Below, in pieces: positions 1 to 6,591 of a stretch of DNA of 10,249 bases. The notes beneath the pieces were generated by a model. The model was not told where the DNA came from, did not search any database, and worked only from the letters and a program-made list of their open reading frames with translations. The position numbers and the translations under genes were made by a program. Origin of the DNA: Acidobacteriota bacterium (GTDB lineage: Bacteria > Acidobacteriota > Terriglobia > UBA7540); contig JAKASH010000056.1 in the NCBI GenBank assembly GCA_021828225.1, positions 1 through 10,249 of the forward strand, given 5' to 3'. The first letter of the stretch is position 1; each line of letters opens with the position of its first letter.

Positions 1-3
1 AGC

Positions 4-237
4 ATGAACGAAACGCCTCACGTACAACACCGCTGGCAGTTCTGTTCGCGCTGTAATGGCTTGATGTTTGATTATTACGCGTCGTCGGACGGACACTTCG
101 GCCTGGCGGACCTTTCCGGAAGCAAGGAGGTTGAAGGGCTGCCTGCGCGCCGTGAAGTACAATGCCTGACGTGCGGCGCGCGCTACCGCCTGCTTGACCG
201 TCTGGATGCCATGGGGCAGGCTGTGAACCGGATCTGA
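4..237 (+). CDS. Small zinc-ribbon protein, function unknown
   Basis: A 77-residue protein with two CxxC knuckles, C14-S-R-C17 and C54-L-T-C57, about 37 residues apart. This is the usual arrangement of a zinc ribbon that binds one structural Zn(II). Between the knuckles lies a short, polar, partly aromatic stretch. There is no signal peptide or membrane segment, so it is probably cytoplasmic. The ATG at 4 leaves only three bases of upstream sequence in the window, so the ribosome binding site cannot be seen and a more upstream start is possible. Its stop lies 38 bases before the ATG of the phosphotransferase gene, in the same direction, so they may share a transcript. Zinc ribbons of this size often bind nucleic acid or another protein, but nothing here shows which. 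I do not recognise a named family. Confidence 0.75.
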   Translation: MNETPHVQHRWQFCSRCNGLMFDYYASSDGHFGLADLSGSKEVEGLPARREVQCLTCGARYRLLDRLDAMGQAVNRI

Positions 238-275
238 TCGACCGCCCTGCGCGTTTGGTTGGATTTTTCATTGAA

Positions 276-1289
276 ATGGCAGAACTTCTACTGACACCGG
301 AAACTCTTGGCGCCTACCTCGTCGAGCGCGGCCTGGCCAGCGATCCGGCGGCGCTGACCATTCGGGAGCTCGGCGGAGGCGTTTCCAATATGGTTTCGCT
401 GATCGAGGGGCCCGGCATTCGCTGGGTAGCGAAGCAATCGCTTGGCAAGCTCCGCGTGAAGGACGATTGGCGGTCGAGCCGCGAGCGCGTGTTCCGCGAG
501 GCGGGCGTCATCCAGGCGCTCGGCTCCATCCTTGATGGTGCGGTGCCCCAGGTGATCTGCGTGGACCGCGCAAACTTTCTGTATGTAATGACCGCCGCGC
601 CGGAGGGCTCGGCGGTGTGGAAGGAATCGCTGCTTGATGGCCAGGTCAGAATCGAGATCGCGGAGGCGGCGGGCCAGTTGCTGGCGACGATGATCAAGGC
701 CAGCCAGCAGGAGCCGGCATTCAAAGAACAGTTCGCCGACCGGACTGTGTTTGACGAGCTCAGAATCGATCCTTATTACCGGACGACGGCTGCGCGGCAT
801 CCGGATGTCCGTGAGCGGCTGGAGCGCCTGATCGCAGATTCCTGGGAAATTCGGACCTCGTTGGTCCACGGCGACTACAGCCCGAAGAACATGCTGGTGC
901 GAGGTGATGACATCCTGCTGATCGACTTCGAAGTGGTTCACTGGGGCGATCCGTCGTTTGATTCCGCTTTCCTCTTGAATCACCTGATGCTGAAGTCCTT
1001 CCATCAGCCGCGGTACGCGGGACTTTATTTCCAGGCGGCGCGTACGTTCTGGCAGGCTCTGACCTGCGGCCTCGACGGAGTTACGACGGTGAATTTTGAG
1101 GGGATGACGGTGCGCCATCTCGGCGGCCTGATGCTGGCGCGCATCGACGGCAAATCGCCGGTCGAGTATATCCGCGATGAGGTAACGAAGTCGCCTGTGC
1201 GGCGCACCGCAAAGTGCATTCTTCATCAGCAACCGGCTTCTATGGAAGAAACGCTGGAGGTGGTTCAGCGGCAGGTAGCAGCACAATAA
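276..1289 (+). CDS. Aminoglycoside phosphotransferase (APH)-fold small-molecule kinase
   Basis: A cytoplasmic kinase of the APH/choline-kinase superfamily that should transfer the gamma phosphate of ATP to a small-molecule hydroxyl. Numbering from the ATG at 276 (337 aa), it shows a Gly-rich loop at 33-40 (GGGVSNMV), the ATP-binding lysine K53 in WVAKQS, a probable helix-C glutamate E75, the catalytic motif H198-G-D200 with N205 (HGDYSPKN), and the metal-binding D217 in LLIDFE, followed by GDPSFD. All catalytic elements are intact. An in-frame TTG at 255 has no ribosome site, so the ATG at 276 is preferred, though its own Shine-Dalgarno is also poor. The stop lies 25 bases before the enolase homologue, implying co-transcription. 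The substrate cannot be read from sequence: sugars, methylthioribose-like compounds, amino alcohols and antibiotics are all used by relatives. Its partner gene argues for a metabolic rather than a resistance role. Confidence 0.88.
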   Translation: MAELLLTPETLGAYLVERGLASDPAALTIRELGGGVSNMVSLIEGPGIRWVAKQSLGKLRVKDDWRSSRERVFREAGVIQALGSILDGAVPQVICVDRANFLYVMTAAPEGSAVWKESLLDGQVRIEIAEAAGQLLATMIKASQQEPAFKEQFADRTVFDELRIDPYYRTTAARHPDVRERLERLIADSWEIRTSLVHGDYSPKNMLVRGDDILLIDFEVVHWGDPSFDSAFLLNHLMLKSFHQPRYAGLYFQAARTFWQALTCGLDGVTTVNFEGMTVRHLGGLMLARIDGKSPVEYIRDEVTKSPVRRTAKCILHQQPASMEETLEVVQRQVAAQ

Positions 1290-1314
1290 TTAGATTGGGA
1301 ATTCAGGAGTCGAC

Positions 1315-2616
1315 ATGGCAAGAATCGGCACAATTCATGCGCGTGAAGTTCTGGACTCGCGAGGCAATCCAACGCTCGAAGTCCAGGTCGTCCTCGAAGA
1401 CGGCTCGGCAGGGATCGCGATTGTCCCCTCCGGCGCCTCAACGGGAGAGCACGAGGCGGCCGAGCTCCGCGACGGAGATATTAACCGTTACCACGGGGCG
1501 GGAGTGATCAAGGCGATTCGCAACGTCGAGTGGGAGATTGCCCCTGCCCTGGTTGGCACCGAGGCGCCTGATCAAACTCTGGTGGACGACACGTTGATCC
1601 AGCTCGACAGAACTGAGAACAAGCGGCGGCTGGGGGCGAATGCGATCTTGGGGGTTTCGCTGGCTTCGGCTCGCGCGGCGGCCGCTTCCGCCCGGTTGCC
1701 GCTTTACCGCTACCTTGGAGGAGCAGTGGCGAATGCAGTGCCTGTTCCCATGGTGAACATGATGAGCGGGGGGATCCACGGCGGCGGGAATATCGACTTT
1801 CAGGACTTTATGCTGGTTCCGCTGCGCGCCGCGACTTACTCCGAGGCGCTTGCGGACGTTAACGCGGTCTATCGTGCGATCAAGGAGGTTCTGGTGGCGC
1901 GGGGCGTTTATCGCGCAGGAGTTGCCGATGAGGGCGGATACGCGCCGGCGCTTAAGAGCAACGAGGCTGGCTTTGAAGCCTTGGTTGAAGCCATGGAACG
2001 CGCCGGTCTCGAGCCCGGCAGGGATGCCGCCATCGCGGTGGACGTGGCCGCGAGCCACTTTTACGAGCGCGGGAATTATTGTCTCCGTCTTGAGGACGAA
2101 GAACTGAGCACGGATGAGATGATCGACAGGCTGGCGAACTGGGTCGATCGCTACCCGATCGTCTCCATAGAAGATGGCCTCGATGAGGAAGATTGGGAAG
2201 GTTGGAAGATGCTGACAGACCGCCTCGGCGAGCGCTGCCAGTTGATCGGTGACGACCTTTTTGTGACCCACCTTAGCCGGCTGGAGAGAGGGGTTGATGA
2301 AGGAGCCGCCAACGCCGTTTTGGTGAAGATCAATCAGATCGGAACCTTGACCGAAGCGATCGAAGTGGCCACCGTGGCGCGCCGCAAAGGTTATCAGCCG
2401 GTCATCAGCGCGCGGTCCGGGGAAACCGAAGACGATTTCATCGCCGACCTCGCCGTGGCCACCGGAGCGCCTTTGATCAAGATCGGGGCCATCACGCGGT
2501 CCGAACGCCTTGCCAAATACAACCGGCTGAAGCGAATCGAGCAGGAACTGGGTTCCTATGCTTCGTATGGCGGCGCGGAAGTCTTTGCCAGCCTTCTTGA
2601 GGCGAACGCTGGTTAA
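1315..2616 (+). CDS. eno: Enolase homologue (phosphopyruvate hydratase family) with altered active site
   Basis: A full-length 433-residue enolase; the family is usually 410 to 440 aa and interconverts 2-phosphoglycerate and phosphoenolpyruvate with Mg2+. The N-terminal domain has the signature HAREVLDSRGNPT and the loop SGASTG with S42 (yeast S39). The barrel keeps the Mg2+ ligands D243, E286 (SIEDGLDEEDW) and D313 (GDDLFVT), plus H155, E206 (DEGG), the catalytic base K338 (LVKINQIGT) and K389. Two usual residues differ. The motif normally QEFM is QDFM, so D164 replaces yeast E168. The motif normally SHRSGETED is SARSGETED, so A366 replaces yeast H373. The family assignment is secure, but ordinary enolase activity is not. 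AGGAG at 1305-1309, five bases before the ATG, fixes the start. It follows the APH kinase by 25 bases and precedes the M48 protease by 29. The symbol names the family only; a specialised paralogue is likely. Confidence 0.93.
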   Translation: MARIGTIHAREVLDSRGNPTLEVQVVLEDGSAGIAIVPSGASTGEHEAAELRDGDINRYHGAGVIKAIRNVEWEIAPALVGTEAPDQTLVDDTLIQLDRTENKRRLGANAILGVSLASARAAAASARLPLYRYLGGAVANAVPVPMVNMMSGGIHGGGNIDFQDFMLVPLRAATYSEALADVNAVYRAIKEVLVARGVYRAGVADEGGYAPALKSNEAGFEALVEAMERAGLEPGRDAAIAVDVAASHFYERGNYCLRLEDEELSTDEMIDRLANWVDRYPIVSIEDGLDEEDWEGWKMLTDRLGERCQLIGDDLFVTHLSRLERGVDEGAANAVLVKINQIGTLTEAIEVATVARRKGYQPVISARSGETEDDFIADLAVATGAPLIKIGAITRSERLAKYNRLKRIEQELGSYASYGGAEVFASLLEANAG

Positions 2617-2645
2617 TGGCACTATAGAAGTAAAGAGAGCCTGGA

Positions 2646-3530
2646 ATGGAAAGTCACGGATTCAAGGCACAGAGAAGAAGGTTTGCCGGGCTGTTGATTG
2701 TCGCTGTGATGGCGATGTCGCCGGTGCTCCTTTACGCCATTGAAGGGCTGAACTTCAAGCCCGGTTTTAATCTCTTTTCACCAGCGCAGGATGTTGAAGT
2801 CGGCCAGAAGGCCTCGCGTGAAGTCAATGGCCAGCTTCAACTGGTCCGCGATTCTCAGGTGGCCGGATATGTGAACCAGCTTGGGAAGCGGCTGGCGCAA
2901 TTTGCCCCCAATCAGCCGCGCGGGGTGAAATATGACTGGACTTTCCATGTGGTGAACAGTTCGGACATTAATGCCTTTGCGCTGCCCGGAGGTTTCATTT
3001 ACGTCAACCGGGGCGCGATTGAAGCCGCTCAGGATGAAGCGCAGATTGCGGGAGTCATTGCTCACGAAGAGGGCCACGTGGTGATGCGCCACGGCACTCA
3101 CCAGGCGTCTCAGATCATGCTGGCGCAGGCGCCGCTTTCCATCCTGGCAGGACTGCTCGGCCAAAGTTCGAGCCTTGGAAGCCAGATGGCGCAGCTCGGG
3201 ATCGCCTTTGGCGTGAACTCGATCCTCCTGCGCAATTCGCGGGCGGCCGAAGCTCAGGCTGACCAGGTGGGGACTTACATCCTCTACCATGCCGGGTACG
3301 ATCCGTATGCTATGGCGCAGTTCTTCGCGATCATTGAGAAGAAATACCCGCAACAGACGATCCAGTTCTTTTCCGATCATCCCAATCCCGGGAATCGGAT
3401 CAAGAACGTCGATCAGGAAATTCCTTTGCTGGGTCCAAAGAAGGGCTGGAAGACCGATAGTCCTGAATTTGAAGCGGTGAAGACAAGACTCCAGAACATG
3501 CCTCCGCCCAAGCCTGCGCCTAAGAAGTAG
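2646..3530 (+). CDS. Secreted M48-family zinc metalloprotease
   Basis: A 294-residue zinc endopeptidase of the M48 (Ste24/HtpX-related) family, in the periplasmic BepA/LoiP-like branch that handles outer-membrane and envelope proteins. The N-terminus has a basic patch (KAQRRR) and a hydrophobic segment at about 13-31 ending LLYA, consistent with a signal peptide cleaved near residue 31; no lipobox cysteine is seen. The catalytic motif is H140-E-E-G-H144, and the third zinc ligand is E202 in RAAEAQAD, the family's ExxxD motif. The flanking motifs NAFALPGGFIYVNRG (109-123) and SDHPNPGNRI (243-252) are typical. It lacks the C-terminal TPR domain of BepA and ends in a Pro/Lys-rich tail. The start is preceded by a weak GAGAG. 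Placed 29 bases after the enolase homologue, it may be co-transcribed, although no functional link is evident. Its substrate is unknown. Confidence 0.92.
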   Translation: MESHGFKAQRRRFAGLLIVAVMAMSPVLLYAIEGLNFKPGFNLFSPAQDVEVGQKASREVNGQLQLVRDSQVAGYVNQLGKRLAQFAPNQPRGVKYDWTFHVVNSSDINAFALPGGFIYVNRGAIEAAQDEAQIAGVIAHEEGHVVMRHGTHQASQIMLAQAPLSILAGLLGQSSSLGSQMAQLGIAFGVNSILLRNSRAAEAQADQVGTYILYHAGYDPYAMAQFFAIIEKKYPQQTIQFFSDHPNPGNRIKNVDQEIPLLGPKKGWKTDSPEFEAVKTRLQNMPPPKPAPKK

Positions 3531-3539
3531 CGGAAGGAA

Positions 3540-3605
3540 ATGCAGCAAGCTGTAAGGAATGACACAATGCAATCACGCCCTGAAAAACTGGAGTGTCGTA
3601 AATGA
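3540..3605 (+). CDS. Possible 21-codon leader ORF
   Basis: A short ORF that begins nine bases after the protease stop and encodes 21 residues, starting MQQAVRNDTM and ending LECRK. GGAAGGA lies just before its ATG, although the spacing is tight. Its TGA overlaps the ATG of the next gene in an ATGA junction, an arrangement often used for translational coupling. No family is recognisable and chance is a real possibility, because the 71-base gap happens to be open in this frame. Confidence 0.25.
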   Translation: MQQAVRNDTMQSRPEKLECRK

Positions 3606-4072
3606 TGACGGCTTCTACTCAAACCCGGATCAATTTCCTCCACGGTCCTGCGAAGAGGCCCGAATGGGCGCGAATGATCCGTTTAGGTGGCGACCGCGTT
3701 GCCGTGCTTTTTGAAGAACTGCGGAAATCCGTCCGCAAGGTGGACGGGATTGTCGAGCGGCTGCATTATTCGGGAAGGGAAGCGGGCTGGCTGGTGCAAT
3801 ACGGCGTGGGCGGCGTGGAACTGCTGACCACGCGGATTTCTCCGGGTTTGCTGGAGGTGGACATTCCGCTCAGCCCTTCAGACAGTGAGAGCCTTCTCAG
3901 AATGCGAAGTCTGAGCGCGACAATCAAGGATGCGATCCATGCCAGCGCAAGCCAGGTGGCCTCGAACTCAATAAGGTTGCCGGTGACGAACCGCCGCGGC
4001 GTGCATTCGGTCGCAAGCCTTGTGATGGCCAAAAGCAGGCTGGTTGCAAAGGCAGCGAGGCCAGTTCATTGA
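3602..4072 (+). CDS. Uncharacterised 156-aa protein, loosely DUF3788-like
   Basis: A 156-residue protein without signal peptide, membrane segment or cysteine-based metal site, so probably cytoplasmic. A GGAG at 3590-3593, eight bases before the ATG at 3602, supports the start; a second ATG follows at once. The order of elements is an amphipathic helix (about 33-45), then GW-x4-YG (62-68), beta strands (about 71-90), a helix (about 93-118), and a C-terminal stretch with LVMAKSRLV (140-148). This order resembles the compact fold of DUF3788/YdhG-like proteins, but I see no diagnostic motif, so the assignment is tentative. The N-terminal 20 residues look disordered. It lies 71 bases after the protease gene and 111 bases before the DUF302 gene, all on the same strand. 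Its role is unknown. Confidence 0.72.
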   Translation: MMTASTQTRINFLHGPAKRPEWARMIRLGGDRVAVLFEELRKSVRKVDGIVERLHYSGREAGWLVQYGVGGVELLTTRISPGLLEVDIPLSPSDSESLLRMRSLSATIKDAIHASASQVASNSIRLPVTNRRGVHSVASLVMAKSRLVAKAARPVH

Positions 4073-4183
4073 GGCGGCCTGGTTTGAGTCGTCAGCGGGC
4101 AAGGCGGCGGAGTATAAGGCGGGAAGCAGCTTGCACCGCAAGACGCGGCGCGACTGCTAACGCGGAAAGTGAGGTGTTGTGAC

Positions 4184-4567
4184 ATGATTTATCAGGTCAA
4201 GACCAGAAAGAAGCTTACGGATGTTGCGCGGGATCTGGAAGCCGCTGCTCAGCGGCACAAGTTCGGAATCATGGGCGTACACGATTTGAAGGCGAAAATG
4301 CAGGAAAAGGGAGTCGAGTTCGATCGCGATTGCCTGATTTTTGAGGTCTGCAACCCGCAGCAGGCAAAGAAAGTGCTGGAGAAGAACGCGGAAATCTCCA
4401 CGGCGCTTCCTTGCCGTATTTCAGTCTACAGCGAAGGGGATGACGTCGTGCTGGCAACGCTGAAGCCCACGGCAATGCTTGAGCTGTTCGGTGCCGCAGG
4501 CCTGGAGACGGTGGCCAGGGAGGTTGAGGAGACGATATTCAGCATCATGCAGGAAGCGGCGAAGTGA
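4184..4567 (+). CDS. DUF302 domain protein
   Basis: A 127-residue protein consisting of little more than one DUF302 domain, a small alpha/beta fold found in bacteria and archaea whose biochemical function is not established. The family hallmarks are the N-terminal strand-helix pair, FEVCNPQQAKKVL at 53-65 with C56-N-P, and LPCRISVY at 75-82, followed by the strand and helix that close the domain (VLATLKPTAMLELF). Two conserved cysteines, C56 and C76, are present; a third, C50, is also near. There is no signal peptide, so the protein should be cytoplasmic. The ATG at 4184 is preceded by GAGGTG at 4171-4176, seven bases away, so it is preferred to an in-frame GTG at 4169 that lies upstream of that site. 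The following gap to yebC is 274 bases. Confidence 0.88.
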   Translation: MIYQVKTRKKLTDVARDLEAAAQRHKFGIMGVHDLKAKMQEKGVEFDRDCLIFEVCNPQQAKKVLEKNAEISTALPCRISVYSEGDDVVLATLKPTAMLELFGAAGLETVAREVEETIFSIMQEAAK

Positions 4568-4841
4568 CGGCGGAAATCCGGCAGGCACAGGAAGGAACCG
4601 GGTGCAGAAACAGTGGATTCGAGTCTCTCATTTGGTTCGTGTTGTGTCGTTATCGCCGTGGGCTTCTGGGATGACCAGGCAAGCAACGGGCCCCCTCTGC
4701 TGAGGTGTTCTAACAATGGCTTCGAGTCGCGTATTGTGCTAAGATTTCGAGGGAGAAAATAGAAAAACTTTATAGCACGCTGCCAGATGTGGTTATGATA
4801 CTCCCCCGCAGGCGGCTGCTGCGCAGAGGAAGAAAAAAGAT

Positions 4842-5600
4842 ATGTCGGGCCACTCAAAATGGGCAACGATTAAGCACAAGAAGGGCGTGGCGGATGCCCG
4901 GAGGGGCAAGCTCTTTACCAAGCTTATCAAGGAGATCACGGTCGCGGCGCGCATCAGCGGAGGCGATCCGGACTCGAACCCGCGCCTGCGGGCTGCTATT
5001 ACCGAGGCCAAAGCCGAGAATATGCCGGCGGATAACATCAAGCGGGCCATTCAGCGAGGCACGGGGGAACTGCCCGGGACTCAGTATGAGGAAATTGTCT
5101 ACGAAGGATATGGGCCAAGCGGCGTCGCGCTGATGCTGGAGATCACCACGGACAATCGCAACCGAACGCTCGCGGACATTCGGCACATCTTATCAAAGCA
5201 CGGCGGGAACCTCGGTGAAACAGGTTGTGTAACCTGGATGTTTAACAAGCGCGGTTACATCGTGGTTGAGAAAGCCAAGGCCAGCGAAGAAGCCCTGCTC
5301 GAATTGATTACCGAGGCCGGGGCGGAAGATATGAGGGAAGACGGCGATAACTGGGAGATTTATTCCACCCTGGAGAATTTTCAGAAGGTCGTTGATGCCC
5401 TCAACAAGGCGGGAATTACTCCGGCCGTGGCTGAGCTTTCGATGATTCCTCAGACTTATGTGAAGCTTTCCGGGAAGCCGGCGGACCAGTTGTTGCGGCT
5501 TATGGACGAACTTGAAGAACACGATGACGTCCAGAATGTGTACGCCAACTTTGATATCGAAGCTGCCGAACTGCAATCGCTGGCTCAGCAGAGAGGCTAG
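4842..5600 (+). CDS. yebC: YebC/TACO1-family translation factor
   Basis: A full-length 252-residue member of the YebC/PmpR/TACO1 family, long annotated as transcriptional regulators. Later work on bacterial YebC-type proteins and mitochondrial TACO1 supports a ribosome-associated role that relieves stalling at proline-rich stretches. The start [15 protein letters not shown] is nearly invariant in the family, and [59 protein letters not shown] and the closing [11 protein letters not shown] follow in the expected order. AGAGGA at 4825-4830 lies 11 bases before the ATG, a rather long spacing. The 274-base upstream region could hold a promoter: TATGAT at 4794-4799 is a fair -10, but no good -35 is seen. 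In many bacteria yebC adjoins ruvC; here the next gene is an unrelated secreted protein, so it is probably expressed on its own. Confidence 0.96.
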   Translation: MSGHSKWATIKHKKGVADARRGKLFTKLIKEITVAARISGGDPDSNPRLRAAITEAKAENMPADNIKRAIQRGTGELPGTQYEEIVYEGYGPSGVALMLEITTDNRNRTLADIRHILSKHGGNLGETGCVTWMFNKRGYIVVEKAKASEEALLELITEAGAEDMREDGDNWEIYSTLENFQKVVDALNKAGITPAVAELSMIPQTYVKLSGKPADQLLRLMDELEEHDDVQNVYANFDIEAAELQSLAQQRG

Positions 5601-5618
5601 GATTGCGGTCAGGGATCG

Positions 5619-5645
5619 CGGGTTGACGATGGCGCCCGGATTTTT
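5619..5645 (+). terminator. Weak candidate terminator after yebC
   Basis: About 20 bases past the yebC stop, CGGGT (5619-5623) can pair with GCCCG (5634-5638), including one T-G wobble, and five T residues follow at 5641-5645. The loop of ten bases is long and the stem is only five pairs, so this is at best a weak factor-independent terminator. Confidence 0.3.
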
Positions 5646-5769
5646 GTGAGCACGCCGAGGAGAAGGGTTTGCCGCAGGTCGAACAGTTGGGAAATGCATC
5701 AAGCGGAGGCGAGTGGGTTGTCGAAGGCTTGCGCCGGGGTTTTTCACCGGGGCAGTGGCAATCGTAATT

Positions 5770-6495
5770 ATGGGCCAGGGCTCGATCGAATCTTATCGGA
5801 ACGTCAGGGTTCACAAGCATACCTTTTGCTTAGCAGTTTGCCTTCTTGCGCTGGGGATTTCCATTCCCGCACTTTCCGGGCAGCAGGCGAACAACACGGC
5901 CAGCATAACCTATACCAAAGCAATGAAGGGTAGCGTGCCGGAGTACACCTCGATTACAGTGGATCGTAATGGCGTCGGCACTTATCAGGGCCGGCGGCTC
6001 AATTCATCTCCTGACCCGCGCCCCCTGAAGCTGTCCGCAGCCACAACGGAGGAGTTGTTCCAGGTGGCGGCCTCTCTTGACGACTTTCATTCGATCACGC
6101 TCGAAAGCAACAAGCGTGTGGCCAATCTGGGGCAGAAAACCTTCATCTATCGCCACGACGGCCGGGAAAGCAAGGTGGAATTCAACTACACACAGAACAA
6201 GCGCGCGCAGGAGCTTTTGACCCTGTTTGAAGGTATCGCGAGTGTCGAACAGCACATCACCACACTGGAATACTCTTCCCGCTATGATGTTCTTGGCTTG
6301 CCCTCGGCGCTTACGCATGTTCAGATCGACCTCGACAACCATGCCCTCGTTGATCCCCAGCTTATGGTGCCGATCTTGAAGAAGATCGCGGGCGATTCCC
6401 AGTATCTTCACATTGCCCAGTTGCGCGCCGAAAACATCCTTCGGCGTATTCAGGGCTCCCGGAATCCGCGAAAATCAGAACATCATATCTTTTAG
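5770..6495 (+). CDS. Secreted protein of unknown function
   Basis: A 241-residue protein counted from the ATG at 5770. It has a polar N-terminus, a hydrophobic core at about 19-36 (CLAVCLLALGISIPALSG) and a likely signal peptidase cleavage near residues 36-40 before QQANNTAS, so it should act outside the cytoplasm. The mature part begins with beta-strand-like sequence (SITYTKAMKG, SITVDRNGVGTYQGR), followed by mixed alpha/beta sequence. Its C-terminal third has a long helix (VDPQLMVPILKKIAGDSQYLHIAQLRAENILRRIQ, split here only by residue naming at about 194-228). I recognise no domain. An in-frame GTG at 5713 would bury the signal peptide behind 19 more residues and is disfavoured, although neither start has a good ribosome site. 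It lies 96 bases upstream of the FecR-domain gene, which is also exported, so an envelope connection is possible but unproven. Confidence 0.72.
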   Translation: MGQGSIESYRNVRVHKHTFCLAVCLLALGISIPALSGQQANNTASITYTKAMKGSVPEYTSITVDRNGVGTYQGRRLNSSPDPRPLKLSAATTEELFQVAASLDDFHSITLESNKRVANLGQKTFIYRHDGRESKVEFNYTQNKRAQELLTLFEGIASVEQHITTLEYSSRYDVLGLPSALTHVQIDLDNHALVDPQLMVPILKKIAGDSQYLHIAQLRAENILRRIQGSRNPRKSEHHIF

Positions 6496-6523
6496 TTCTG
6501 TCCGGAAAGCTTTCCAGAATTTT
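6496..6523 (+). terminator. Candidate terminator hairpin with perfect palindrome
   Basis: Directly after the stop of the secreted-protein gene, TTCTG (6496-6500) pairs with CAGAA (6515-6519) around the 12-base palindrome GGAAAGCTTTCC (6504-6515), and TTTT follows at 6520-6523. The position and T-run fit a short intrinsic terminator. The stem is AT-rich and interrupted, so strength is doubtful; the palindrome could instead be a protein-binding site for the FecR-domain gene that starts 76 bases later. Confidence 0.35.
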
Positions 6524-6591
6524 GATCGTAACCTTCGACGGTCTGATGTATCATAGTGTCGTCTCCTGTATGCCGACAAAGGAGGTGTACC

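Noticed and set aside
288..1286. Long open frame antisense to the APH-fold kinase (332 codons)
   Set aside because: It is a mirror of GC-rich coding bias opposite a gene with all kinase motifs intact; its translation is Arg/His-rich with no recognisable domain.
1438..2622. Long open frame antisense to the enolase homologue (394 codons)
   Set aside because: It lies opposite an unmistakable enolase, shows no domain, and its composition is that of a shadow frame.
2778..3572. Antisense frame opposite the M48 protease (264 codons)
   Set aside because: It is Arg/Leu/His-rich with no motif; the + strand gene has a complete zinc site.
4613..4628. tRNA-like T-arm sequence (GGATTCGAGTCTC) in the gap before yebC
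   Set aside because: The flanking bases do not form the five-pair T stem, and no acceptor, anticodon or D arm is found nearby.
5601..5769. Possible remnant of ruvC after yebC, as the two are often adjacent
   Set aside because: Translation of the gap in the forward frames shows no RuvC-like DPG motif or other similarity.
5713..5769. GTG at 5713 as the start of the secreted-protein gene
   Set aside because: It adds 19 residues in front of a normal signal peptide and has no better ribosome site than the ATG at 5770.
6522..6554. TTGATC and TATCAT as a promoter for the FecR-domain gene
   Set aside because: The 21-base spacer is too long for a normal sigma-70 promoter, and no better -35 was found at the right distance.
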